A DNA stretch of 13,780 bases. It comes from a bacterium (lineage in GTDB: Bacteria; JALSQH01). Both the position numbers and the translations under genes were made by a program. The notes below the pieces were generated by a model. That model searched no databases, was not told the origin of the DNA, and worked only from the letters and a program-made list of their open reading frames with translations. Location: assembly GCA_026985515.1 (NCBI GenBank), contig JALSQH010000206.1:1-13780 (forward strand). Direction: 5' to 3'. The number at the start of each line of letters is the position of its first letter. The first letter of the stretch is position 1. This document shows, in pieces, positions 7,462 to 13,780 of this stretch.

Positions 7462-8382
7462 ATGATAGAGGTAAAGGAGCTAACCAAGAAATATGGAGAT
7501 TTTGTGGCTGTTGATAATATTTCTTTCAATGTTGAGAAGGGTCACATTCTTGGTTTTCTGGGTCCCAATGGAGCAGGTAAGACCACCACAATGAGGATAC
7601 TGACAACTTACATGCCACCCACCTCTGGAACGGCGATTATTGATGGACATGATATTCTTGAAGCTCCAGATGAGGTGAGGAAGAGAGTTGGTTATCTTCC
7701 TGAGAATCCACCCCTTTATAATGATCTGACTGTTGAGGAATACCTCAGGTATGTTGGCAAACTTAAAGGGTTGCCTAAGGGGAAGTTAAATGAGAGACTG
7801 GAATATGTTATTGAAACTGTGGGACTTAAAGAGAAGTACAGAAGCGTTATTGCAACATTATCCAAAGGTTACAGGCAACGTGTGGGGATTGCCCAGGCAA
7901 TAATACACGATCCGTCAGTTGTCATACTGGATGAGCCAACCATTGGACTCGATCCCAACCAGGTAATTGAGGTGAGAAGACTTATAAGGGGACTTGCAGG
8001 GAGCCACACTGTAATCCTTAGTACCCACATATTATCAGAGGTTACCAATACCTGTGACGATGTGGTCATAATCCATCGCGGGAAAATTGTGGCTGCAGAT
8101 TCCATTGAGGCACTCACAACAAAGGGGGAAGGGGTAATTCGGTACAGGGTAAGGGTAAAGTTCCCTGAAAAGGTTGATTCTGGTCAGGTTGAGAGTGAAT
8201 TTGATTTTGTTAAAGATGTGGATGTAAATCCCCATACAGGCGAGGTGATGCTCACTGTTGACCGGGATGAAAATATAGACAGGGTCGCAGAATATTTTGT
8301 AAATTCAGGTGCAGGGTTACTTGAGTTTGCGCCCATGGCAACGACCCTTGAAGAGATATTTACACGTCTGACCATCCAGTAG
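7462..8382 (+). CDS. ABC transporter ATP-binding protein, GldA-like
   Basis: A 306-residue cytoplasmic ATPase subunit. It shows Walker A GPNGAGKT (34-41), Q-loop region YLPENPPLYNDLTVEEYL (78-95), signature LSKGYRQR (133-140), Walker B VVILDEP (153-159) with D-loop GLDP (162-165), and H-loop His189. LSKGY in place of LSGGQ and the PENPPLY segment are typical of the GldA/CcmA-type ATPases that energise ABC-2 permeases. The last 85 residues form a C-terminal extension ending in TTLEEIFTRL, also normal for this group. It should power the permease encoded 13 nt downstream. The start is supported by GGTGAGG just before the ATG. GldA was named for gliding in Flavobacterium, but such cassettes are common in non-gliding bacteria, so I give no gene symbol and infer no motility. 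The substrate is unknown. Confidence 0.93.
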   Translation: MIEVKELTKKYGDFVAVDNISFNVEKGHILGFLGPNGAGKTTTMRILTTYMPPTSGTAIIDGHDILEAPDEVRKRVGYLPENPPLYNDLTVEEYLRYVGKLKGLPKGKLNERLEYVIETVGLKEKYRSVIATLSKGYRQRVGIAQAIIHDPSVVILDEPTIGLDPNQVIEVRRLIRGLAGSHTVILSTHILSEVTNTCDDVVIIHRGKIVAADSIEALTTKGEGVIRYRVRVKFPEKVDSGQVESEFDFVKDVDVNPHTGEVMLTVDRDENIDRVAEYFVNSGAGLLEFAPMATTLEEIFTRLTIQ

Positions 8383-8395
8383 AAAGGAGGGAGAG

Positions 8396-9178
8396 ATGCG
8401 GAAAATATTCATTGTGGCAGGGAAGGAGTTGAAAAGCTACTTTATTTCTCCTGTTGCATATGTTGTACTTGGAGCATTTACACTTATTATGGGATGGTTT
8501 TACTTCAATCTTGTTGCCAGATTTATACAACTTTCAAAGATTTATGAATTGTTCAGAAGACCTGATATTTTGATGAGGATGAATCTCAATGACATGGTGA
8601 TTCAGCCCCTCTTCTACAATATGACGGTAATTCTCATCATTCTCACCCCCATTGTTACAATGAGACTCCTCGCTGAGGAGAAAAATTCTTACACAGATGA
8701 ATTGATCCTTACCTCACCCATTTCCACCTGGCAGATTGTTCTTGGCAAGTTCCTGGGGGCATTTATTTTTTTCCTGATAATGGTTGCAATAACTGCCATA
8801 TTTATGATTGAGCTTTTCGCTTACAGCAATCCCAGACCAGAATTTGGGCCGGTGGTTTCTGGTTATCTGGGGATAATTCTGATGGGTGCATCCTTCCTTG
8901 CTGTGGGAATTTTCACATCAAGTTTAACAAAAAATCAGATTGTTGCTGCGGTTAGCAGTTTCCTTATTCTTCTCATGTTCTATGTTATCAACATAATTTC
9001 ACCTTCAGTCAACTCCAAAACCCTGAGTGAAATACTTGATTATCTTTCCCTCATAAAGCAGTTTGAAGATTTTGGAAAGGGACTCATTGATCTGAGAAAT
9101 GTGGTTTACTATCTCAGCTTCATAACCATTGGCCTCTTCTTTACGAAACTCTCCCTTGATTCACTGAGGTGGAGGTAG
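8396..9178 (+). CDS. ABC-2 type permease, GldF-like
   Basis: A 260-residue membrane protein with about six predicted helices (approximately 18-38, 73-88, 115-140, 152-174, 180-203 and 236-252). The family mark is PIVTMRLLAEEKNSYTDEL (85-103) followed by LTSPIS, the amphipathic cytoplasmic segment typical of GldF/NosY permeases that contacts the ATPase. It would form the transmembrane channel driven by the GldA-like ATPase. The start at 8396 is well supported by AAAGGAGG (8383-8390) directly after the stop of the ATPase gene. Its stop lies 4 nt before the next start, and the GGAGG of that gene overlaps the 3' end of this one (9171-9175), so the genes are probably co-translated. Permease identity is firm; the substrate is unknown. 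Confidence 0.9.
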   Translation: MRKIFIVAGKELKSYFISPVAYVVLGAFTLIMGWFYFNLVARFIQLSKIYELFRRPDILMRMNLNDMVIQPLFYNMTVILIILTPIVTMRLLAEEKNSYTDELILTSPISTWQIVLGKFLGAFIFFLIMVAITAIFMIELFAYSNPRPEFGPVVSGYLGIILMGASFLAVGIFTSSLTKNQIVAAVSSFLILLMFYVINIISPSVNSKTLSEILDYLSLIKQFEDFGKGLIDLRNVVYYLSFITIGLFFTKLSLDSLRWR

Positions 9179-9182
9179 GAAG

Positions 9183-10745
9183 ATGAAAGCGTTTTACAGA
9201 TTTCTTGGAATATCTGGGCTGGTTTTGTTCCTTTTTGGTATTCTCTCTCTCGTAATTTCGGGCAGCTTTAACCTCTATAACGAATTTCACATAATAGGTG
9301 GTGCCTTCTTGATAGCCATATATGTTGTCACAAATTTTCTCTCCCTCAAAGAAATGGTAAAATCAAGAACAACCCGCTACGGTACAGGTACGATCATCTA
9401 CGGACTTATCATTCTTGCAATAATTGTTATTGTTAATCTGATTGTTTACAAAAAGCCTCACAGATGGGATCTTACTGCCAATAAGATTTACAGCCTTTCT
9501 CCCGAAAGCAGAAAGGTTGCAAATATGGTTCCTAAAGGGACGGTAATACTGGCCTTCTTCGAGGGTGGAAATGCAGGTTCCCTCGAAGATCTTCTAAAAA
9601 CTTACGACTACGCCAGTGATAAATTGTCCTATGAAATTGTTGATCCTGAGAAGCATCCCGAACTTGCCGAAAAATATCAGGTTAACAGGGATAAAACTGT
9701 TGTTGTGGTGTACAAAGACAGGTTTTTCAAAGCCACCGAGAACACCGAGCAGGGAATCACAAATGCACTTCTTAAACTCGTGAAGGGTCAGCACAAAAAG
9801 ATTTACTTTCTTACAGATCATGGTGAGCATTCCATTGATGATGATTCTGCACAGGGGTATTCAATTTTGAAAAAGGCTCTTCAGGATGATAATTTTGTTG
9901 TTGAGAAGTTTTCCATACTGAAACAGGGTAAAATCCCTTCCGATGCGTCAGCCATTGTTATCGCAAGTCCATCAAAGGATTACCTGCCGGAGGAGTTAAA
10001 AGTTATTACGGATTATCTAAAGAATGGTGGCGCCGCTATCTTTATGATTGACCCGATGGAAGATGCAGGTTTCAAAGCATATTTGAAAAAATGGGGAGTC
10101 ATCCTTGATAATGACATCATAATTGACAGAAGCGTGAAGCTGTTTGGAGGTCCACAGCTTGGGGTGTTTCCCATTGTCACTGATTATGGGATCCATCCCA
10201 TAACTAAAGGTATGGATGGAAAAAGCACAATTTTTCCAATGGCAAGATCTCTTGAAAAGTTTGAACCACCCAAAGGAGTAACAAGTGAAACTTTTTACAC
10301 CGATTTGAAAATTACCCCCATTGCAAAAACATCTCCCACTGCCTGGGGTGAGACTGATCTGAAGAAATTATTTGAGAAACATCAGGCAGAAATAGACAGG
10401 AATGATAAAAAAGGACCCCTCACAATTGCAATGGTCGTGGAGAAGGATTTGAAGAAAAAGGGGAAAAATGAGGAACAGAAGAGCATCAGAATAGTGGTGA
10501 TTGGAAATTCAAGTTTCGTTACCAATAAGTTTATACAGTCTTTTTACAACATGGATTTCTTTCTCAACATGGTTAACTGGCTTGCAGGTGAGGAGAATTT
10601 CATAACTATCAGACCAAAAAGCACAAAGTACTCAAGGGTAAATTTCACTGAGGAGCAGATGACAAATATGTTCTATCTTTCCGTTTTGATACTTCCTGAA
10701 CTGATTATTCTTCTGGGGATCTTTGTGTGGAGCAAGAGGAGGTAA
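9183..10745 (+). CDS. GldG-family membrane protein (ABC-type auxiliary transport component)
   Basis: A 520-residue protein with the layout of GldG-type partners of ABC-2 permeases. Two N-terminal helices (about 8-27 and 36-54) and a third (about 70-89) are followed by a large soluble domain (90-493) and one C-terminal helix (about 494-516) ending WSKRR. Recognisable segments are RWDLTANKIYSLSPESRKV (94-112), NALLKLVKGQHKKIYFLTDHGEH (start 194), IASPSKDYLPEEL (260-272), NGGAAIFMIDPM (281-292), SPTAWGE (384-390), IRIVVIGNSSFVTN (435-448) and NMVNWLAGEENFITIRPKS (462-480). The soluble part probably faces the periplasm between the anchors. It may receive or gate the substrate, but no biochemical role is established that I can cite. 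The gene sits 4 nt from each neighbour, with GGAGG 7 nt before the ATG. Confidence 0.88.
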   Translation: MKAFYRFLGISGLVLFLFGILSLVISGSFNLYNEFHIIGGAFLIAIYVVTNFLSLKEMVKSRTTRYGTGTIIYGLIILAIIVIVNLIVYKKPHRWDLTANKIYSLSPESRKVANMVPKGTVILAFFEGGNAGSLEDLLKTYDYASDKLSYEIVDPEKHPELAEKYQVNRDKTVVVVYKDRFFKATENTEQGITNALLKLVKGQHKKIYFLTDHGEHSIDDDSAQGYSILKKALQDDNFVVEKFSILKQGKIPSDASAIVIASPSKDYLPEELKVITDYLKNGGAAIFMIDPMEDAGFKAYLKKWGVILDNDIIIDRSVKLFGGPQLGVFPIVTDYGIHPITKGMDGKSTIFPMARSLEKFEPPKGVTSETFYTDLKITPIAKTSPTAWGETDLKKLFEKHQAEIDRNDKKGPLTIAMVVEKDLKKKGKNEEQKSIRIVVIGNSSFVTNKFIQSFYNMDFFLNMVNWLAGEENFITIRPKSTKYSRVNFTEEQMTNMFYLSVLILPELIILLGIFVWSKRR

Positions 10746-10749
10746 ACAG

Positions 10750-12228
10750 ATGCTGAGAAGAATTGTAATTGCCCTTGTAATTTTGATACTCCTTGGGGGT
10801 TACCTGGCCTGGATGAATAAGAAGGAAGAGCAGCACAGAGAACATGAGGAAAAGGTTAAAAGGGTGGTTAAGCTTGATTTTAAGAAGCTGAAAAAGATTA
10901 CCATAAAGAGACCAGATTCCACAGTGGTGCTGGAGAAAAGGGGAGAGTACTGGTGGATTGTTTATCCAGTGGAGGATTATGCCGATAAATTTTCTGTATC
11001 AAACATTATTGATGCTTTCAGGGATAGAAAATATGAGAAAATTGTGACAAATAATCCAAAGGATCTTTCAATCTTCCAGCTTGATCATCCGAAGTATGAA
11101 ATAACCTTTGAAACCTCTGATGGGAAAAAGGTGACCCTGCAGATTGGAAGGAGATTGCCAACTTCATCCAAGATCTTCTACAAGTATCCCGAAAGCAAAA
11201 CAGTTTATCTTGTAAGAACTGGTTTCCTCTATGCTCTGAGAAAGAAGGTTAATGGGTACAGAAGTAAAAAGGTGTTCAAAATATTCTTTCAGAAACCCGC
11301 CACAGGTTCAGGTGCAATAGTAAGGATAAAAGTTACCCAGATTGGCGGAGATTCCTATACCCTTATTTCAAAATTGAAGAAGAAAAAGTATCCTGAGGAG
11401 GTTGAAAAATCGGGAGAGGCCAAGGAGAAAAACCTTGTCTGGTTTATCAGGGGAAAGGTTAATGACATAGCAGATTCTGGCAATGTGGGAGATCTTCTCA
11501 GAAAAATAAGGGATGTCACCCTTGCCGATTTTGTAATCAATGAGCCTTCAGAAAGGGATATAAAGAGATATGGACTTGACCATCCCCAGAAAAAGTTAGA
11601 GGTTTTTCTTGATTCGGGTCAGAAAGCAGTTCTTCTGATCGGGAAAGAGACTCCAAAACCAAAAAATGAGTTTTATGCAATGGTCGTGGGATATAGGCCA
11701 ATTTTTACAATCAGGAAGTATGATGTGGAGAAGTTATTTCCCTCTGTGGAGAGCCTGAGGTCAAAGAAAATTGCTGATTTCTTTGCCGATGAGATAACAG
11801 GTGTTGCTGTGAGAAAGTTTTCAAAAGAGGTACACCTGCACAGGACAAAGGACTGGAGATGGCTTGATGAAAAGGGCGTTGAGCATGACCCCAACGAAGT
11901 TTACAAATTCCTTACAACTCTCAATGGCCAGTATGGAAGCGAATTGATACAATCACCCGATGATAAGGTGGAGAAGAAAAGCATCGGATTTGTGAAAATT
12001 TATGATAAGAAAGGAAATAAAGTTGTGGACTTTGTGATTCATCAACCTGTAAAAATTGAAGATAGAGGTAAGGTTGTATGGCTGGAGTTCCCGGCCCGTG
12101 GAGTTTATATAAAGAAGCATTCATCAATTGGTGATCTGATACCTGATTCACTCTTCAAGTCCAAAAAGGAACTTGAAAAGGAGAAAGAAAAGGAAAAGGG
12201 AAGTAAAAAAGAAGGGGAGAAAAAGTAG
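10750..12228 (+). CDS. Membrane-anchored DUF4340-type protein with duplicated unit
   Basis: A 492-residue protein with one N-terminal helix (about 4-21) that anchors a large, probably periplasmic, domain. Two similar units can be seen. The first centres on FQLDHPKYEITFETSDGKKV (109-128) and QIGRRLPTSSKIFYKYPESK (131-150). The second centres on YGLDHPQKKLEVFLDSGQKA (274-293) and LIGKETPKPKNEFYAM (296-311). Such repeats are the mark of the DUF4340 family, which often follows GldG-like genes. I know of no established function. The tail (about 470-492) is almost only Lys and Glu and is encoded by a polypurine tract. I chose the ATG at 10750, with GAGGAGG 7 nt upstream, over an in-frame TTG at 10723 that overlaps the previous gene. 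The TAG stop directly abuts the stop of the convergent gene. Confidence 0.85.
   Translation: MLRRIVIALVILILLGGYLAWMNKKEEQHREHEEKVKRVVKLDFKKLKKITIKRPDSTVVLEKRGEYWWIVYPVEDYADKFSVSNIIDAFRDRKYEKIVTNNPKDLSIFQLDHPKYEITFETSDGKKVTLQIGRRLPTSSKIFYKYPESKTVYLVRTGFLYALRKKVNGYRSKKVFKIFFQKPATGSGAIVRIKVTQIGGDSYTLISKLKKKKYPEEVEKSGEAKEKNLVWFIRGKVNDIADSGNVGDLLRKIRDVTLADFVINEPSERDIKRYGLDHPQKKLEVFLDSGQKAVLLIGKETPKPKNEFYAMVVGYRPIFTIRKYDVEKLFPSVESLRSKKIADFFADEITGVAVRKFSKEVHLHRTKDWRWLDEKGVEHDPNEVYKFLTTLNGQYGSELIQSPDDKVEKKSIGFVKIYDKKGNKVVDFVIHQPVKIEDRGKVVWLEFPARGVYIKKHSSIGDLIPDSLFKSKKELEKEKEKEKGSKKEGEKK
12175..12225 (+). other. Polypurine tract at the 3' end of the DUF4340 gene
   Basis: Two uninterrupted purine runs, 12175-12203 (29 nt) and 12205-12225 (21 nt), are separated by a single T. 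On the + strand they encode the Lys/Glu tail of the DUF4340 protein. On the - strand the T-rich complement supplies the U-tract of the convergent gene's terminator. Homopurine-homopyrimidine DNA of this length can in principle form triplex structures; that is general knowledge, not seen here. Confidence 0.8.
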
Positions 12229-12239
12229 TTATTCTCCCC
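12214..12239 (-). terminator. Rho-independent terminator of the - strand gene, with both stop codons in the loop
   Basis: A perfect 8-bp inverted repeat, GGGGAGAA (12214-12221) and TTCTCCCC (12232-12239), encloses a 10-nt loop. Read on the - strand, the hairpin is followed by TTCTTTTTTAC, a good U-tract, so it fits an intrinsic terminator for the 12229-13224 gene. Read on the + strand it is followed by CTGTTAAAAATCC, with no U-tract, so it is probably weak or inactive for the long + strand operon. The loop contains the TAG stop of the DUF4340 gene (12226-12228) and the TAA stop of the opposite gene (12229-12231). Confidence 0.75.
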
Positions 12240-13224
12240 CTGTTAAAAATCCAATTGTAAGGGAAACAACAGGCCCGAGCTGGTCTGTACTCCTTCCTCC
12301 GAAACCGCCACCTATGGTGAAAATTACGGGCTCAAAGATTCCTGTTATCTTCAACTGAGAAGAAATCCTTTTTTCTTTACTGTTGTCAGGATAGTTGGAA
12401 ATATTTGTATCACTGCTAATGAGGAAATTTTTTGATAACCTGAAAGTACCATCGATTCCTGTACAGGTACCAACATTTTTGATATATGATGCATAGAAAT
12501 GAAGGTGAGTGGAGTAGATTCTCCCGAGGTAGAGATCCCCCTTCGCTCCCCATGTGACATCGCTGCCCGCTATTCCAAGTATCGGGGTTATGGAAAAGCT
12601 TCTGAATTGAAAAACATATTTAACGAGGGCGATCTTATCAAAAGAATTCCTGGGTCTTACCTGAACATAATCCATAAAGAATCCATATCTTAATCTTATA
12701 CCACTTCTTGCATAGTAGAACCCAATGGATCCCCATGTGTAATTTCTGAGGTTGGAAAAATCTGTGTACTCCAGTGACATCCTGATTTCGTGCCTTTCAA
12801 AGAGATCTTTTTCCTGCTTCCTGAATTCCACAACCTTTACAAGGTCTCCTATTCTTATTTTCGTTTTATACCACTTTACTTTAGCAATACTGAAATCTAT
12901 ATCAACGTGGGTTACCTTCCCCTCACCAATAATCATCTTTTTCCTGTACACTTTTCCATTCAGAGGATTTCTTATAATTAGCTGTCTGTAAATTTTTACC
13001 CTGTCCCCCTTTGAAATATTCTCATTCATTCCTGCGTCGAAGTAGATTCGATGGTGATGAACCTGGAATATGGTGTAGAAACCAAGGGCTCTTTCAACCC
13101 TTTTTGCGGGAGGTTGAACAGGAACTGTGACACCTTTTGCGGATTCTGTGGTGTTGTCACTGTAACCGTAAAGATTTACACCGATGAGAAGTGCAATAAA
13201 AATGGTCAAGATTTTCCTTACCAT
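12229..13224 (-). CDS. Exported protein with SH3-like domain and predicted outer-membrane beta-barrel
   Basis: Not a gene I recognise by name. The 331-residue product begins with a signal peptide (MVRKILTIFIALLIGVNLYG, cleavage probably near residue 20-24) and a short polar/proline linker (about 23-45). Residues about 50-135 look like a small beta domain: NISKGDRVKIYR (69-80), an NPLNGKVY turn (86-93), VIDFSIA-like VDIDFSIAKV (107-116) and IRIGDLVKVVE (123-133). This pattern resembles SH3-like C-terminal domains of FlgT-type envelope proteins. From about 145 to the end there are roughly ten amphipathic strands with many aromatic and Gly residues, suggesting a small beta-barrel, though it ends FLTGGE rather than in the usual terminal Phe. 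I chose ATG (13222-13224), with GGAGG 5 nt upstream, over a GTG two codons earlier that overlaps that site. A flagellar role is not supported by the neighbours. Confidence 0.75.
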   Translation of the reverse strand: MVRKILTIFIALLIGVNLYGYSDNTTESAKGVTVPVQPPAKRVERALGFYTIFQVHHHRIYFDAGMNENISKGDRVKIYRQLIIRNPLNGKVYRKKMIIGEGKVTHVDIDFSIAKVKWYKTKIRIGDLVKVVEFRKQEKDLFERHEIRMSLEYTDFSNLRNYTWGSIGFYYARSGIRLRYGFFMDYVQVRPRNSFDKIALVKYVFQFRSFSITPILGIAGSDVTWGAKGDLYLGRIYSTHLHFYASYIKNVGTCTGIDGTFRLSKNFLISSDTNISNYPDNSKEKRISSQLKITGIFEPVIFTIGGGFGGRSTDQLGPVVSLTIGFLTGGE

Positions 13225-13245
13225 TTCCACCTCCCTTTTTTCTCA

Positions 13246-13274
13246 ATTATAACAGAAATGGGAAAAGAGGGAAA
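13246..13274 (-). promoter_or_regulatory. Predicted sigma70-type promoter of the - strand barrel gene
   Basis: On the - strand the -10 box is a perfect TATAAT (13246-13251), with a weak -35 candidate TTTCCC (13269-13274) at 17-nt spacing. Transcription would start near 13239, giving a very short leader of about 15 nt that carries the GGGAGG ribosome site before ATG 13224. The -10 box is convincing; the -35 assignment is uncertain. Confidence 0.55.
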
Positions 13275-13282
13275 AATTCTTC

Positions 13283-13310
13283 TTGCCTGAAAATTTTTTT
13301 ATGTTAAAAT
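13283..13310 (+). promoter_or_regulatory. Predicted extended -10 promoter of the lipoprotein gene
   Basis: TTGCCT (13283-13288) lies 16 nt before TAAAAT (13305-13310), and the -10 is preceded by TG in the extended arrangement (TGTTAAAAT, 13302-13310). A start near 13317 would leave a leader of about 20 nt with GGAGGGGG before the ATG. Its -35 lies only 8 nt from the candidate -35 of the opposite promoter. An AT-only inverted repeat, AAAAATT (13272-13278) and AATTTTT (13292-13298), flanks this -35; it may be an operator or chance. Confidence 0.6.
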
Positions 13311-13338
13311 TACCTGACTCCTCTGGAGGGGGTTTGTT

Positions 13339-13780
13339 ATGAGAAACTACTTCATTTTTCTCCTCATTCTGGTTGTTGTTGGATGCAGAGTGCAGTCAGA
13401 CACCGGTGGTAACGATGAAAATGGCGGCGGTGGGACTGGGAAGATAGAGAGCTTTAATATCTTCTTACCCGCATTTTCAGATGTAAAAACGATCAATATT
13501 ACGAAGTCCGGTCTGGTTGTGACAGGAATGTATAATTCTTCTTCAACCCTTGCAGTCCTTTCAAATAGTGGGAAGGTGGTGCAATCTCTCAAGCTGAAAG
13601 ATAATCTCTTCATAAACGACACGGTGTATGACCCGGGTGAAAACGCCCTTTACCTTGCTGGTCAGTATGGAAATAAGTATGCCTATGTCGGGAAGTACAG
13701 TGTCACTTCAAATAAAATTGAATGGGAGAAAACATTTGGCTCTGATATTGAAAACAGAGAGTTTGTCATAAGAGGCGTCG
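13339..13780 (+). CDS. Lipoprotein, beta-propeller-like (3' end cut off)
   Basis: Partial gene: 147 codons are visible and the frame is still open at the window end. The start MRNYFIFLLILVVVGC is a lipoprotein signal with lipobox VVGC and lipidated Cys16. The next residue is Arg, so the inner-membrane retention signal Asp known in E. coli is absent and outer-membrane sorting is plausible. A Gly/Asn-rich linker (about 22-34) follows. The remaining part has repeated short strands such as GLVVTGMYNSSSTLAVLSN and ALYLAGQYGNKYAYVGKYS with a WEKTFG-type end, which resembles blades of beta-propeller or PQQ-like repeat proteins. No function can be given. The ATG at 13339 has GGAGG at 13325-13329 and its own predicted promoter in the divergent region. 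Confidence 0.8.
   Translation, partial: MRNYFIFLLILVVVGCRVQSDTGGNDENGGGGTGKIESFNIFLPAFSDVKTINITKSGLVVTGMYNSSSTLAVLSNSGKVVQSLKLKDNLFINDTVYDPGENALYLAGQYGNKYAYVGKYSVTSNKIEWEKTFGSDIENREFVIRGV

Noticed and set aside
7462-10745. Gliding motility machinery
   Set aside because: GldA/F/G-like cassettes are widespread in non-gliding bacteria, and no other gld or spr gene is in the window.
12752-12991. Short + strand frames opposite the barrel gene
   Set aside because: They are antisense to a gene with a signal peptide, ribosome site, promoter and terminator; no ribosome site or family match was seen for them.
12229-13224. Flagellar protein FlgT
   Set aside because: Only the small SH3-like module resembles the FlgT C-terminal domain; the C-terminal half looks like a barrel and no flagellar gene is nearby.
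13347-13622. - strand frame of 91 codons opposite the lipoprotein gene
   Set aside because: The + strand frame has a clear lipobox, ribosome site and promoter, so this is a shadow.
1-13780. CRISPR arrays, tRNA/rRNA genes, insertion sequences, attachment sites
   Set aside because: The window is almost fully coding. The only gaps over 25 nt are 7416-7461 and 13231-13338, and neither holds direct repeats, tRNA-like folds or transposase remnants.

Overview
The window is a contiguous piece of chromosome from a diderm (Gram-negative) bacterium that makes lipopolysaccharide. It carries most of a lipid A / Kdo pathway, a Skp-type outer-membrane chaperone and a candidate outer-membrane barrel. I cannot name the phylum. 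Arginine is written almost only as AGA/AGG, ATA is common for isoleucine, proteins are rich in Lys/Glu and coding strands are purine-rich. This fits an AT-leaning, possibly thermophilic lineage, but that is inference. The order skp-lpxD-fabZ-lpxA-lpxB-msbA-LPLAT-waaA resembles the LPS clusters of many deep-branching and deltaproteobacteria-like diderms.

Region 1 (1-7415, + strand) is a tightly packed lipid A operon. The 3' part of skp/ompH is followed by lpxD, fabZ, lpxA, lpxB, an MsbA-type flippase, a DUF374 acyltransferase and waaA (kdtA). Most junctions overlap (31, 4, 4, 1 and 20 nt), so translational coupling is likely. Together the genes supply 3-hydroxyacyl chains (FabZ, upstream in fatty acid synthesis), acylate UDP-GlcNAc and its 3-O-acyl-glucosamine derivative (LpxA, LpxD), condense the disaccharide (LpxB), add Kdo (WaaA), probably add a secondary acyl chain (DUF374 protein) and flip the product (MsbA). 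No UDP-2,3-diacylglucosamine hydrolase (LpxH/LpxI/LpxG), LpxC or LpxK gene is present here.

Region 2 (7462-12228, + strand) is a four-gene ABC-2 cassette: a GldA-like ATPase, a GldF-like permease, a GldG-like membrane protein with a large soluble domain, and an anchored protein with a duplicated DUF4340-type unit. It starts 46 nt after waaA with no clear terminator between, so it may be co-transcribed with the LPS genes. Its substrate is unknown.

Region 3 (12229-13780). A convergent gene on the - strand encodes an exported protein with a small SH3-like domain and a probable beta-barrel. Its stop codon directly abuts the DUF4340 stop, and both stops lie in the loop of one hairpin. A 108-bp divergent promoter region separates it from the start of a lipoprotein gene (beta-propeller-like) that runs off the window end. 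I see no RNA genes, mobile elements, CRISPR arrays or transfer signatures. The least understood parts are the GldAFG-DUF4340 cassette and the SH3/barrel protein.
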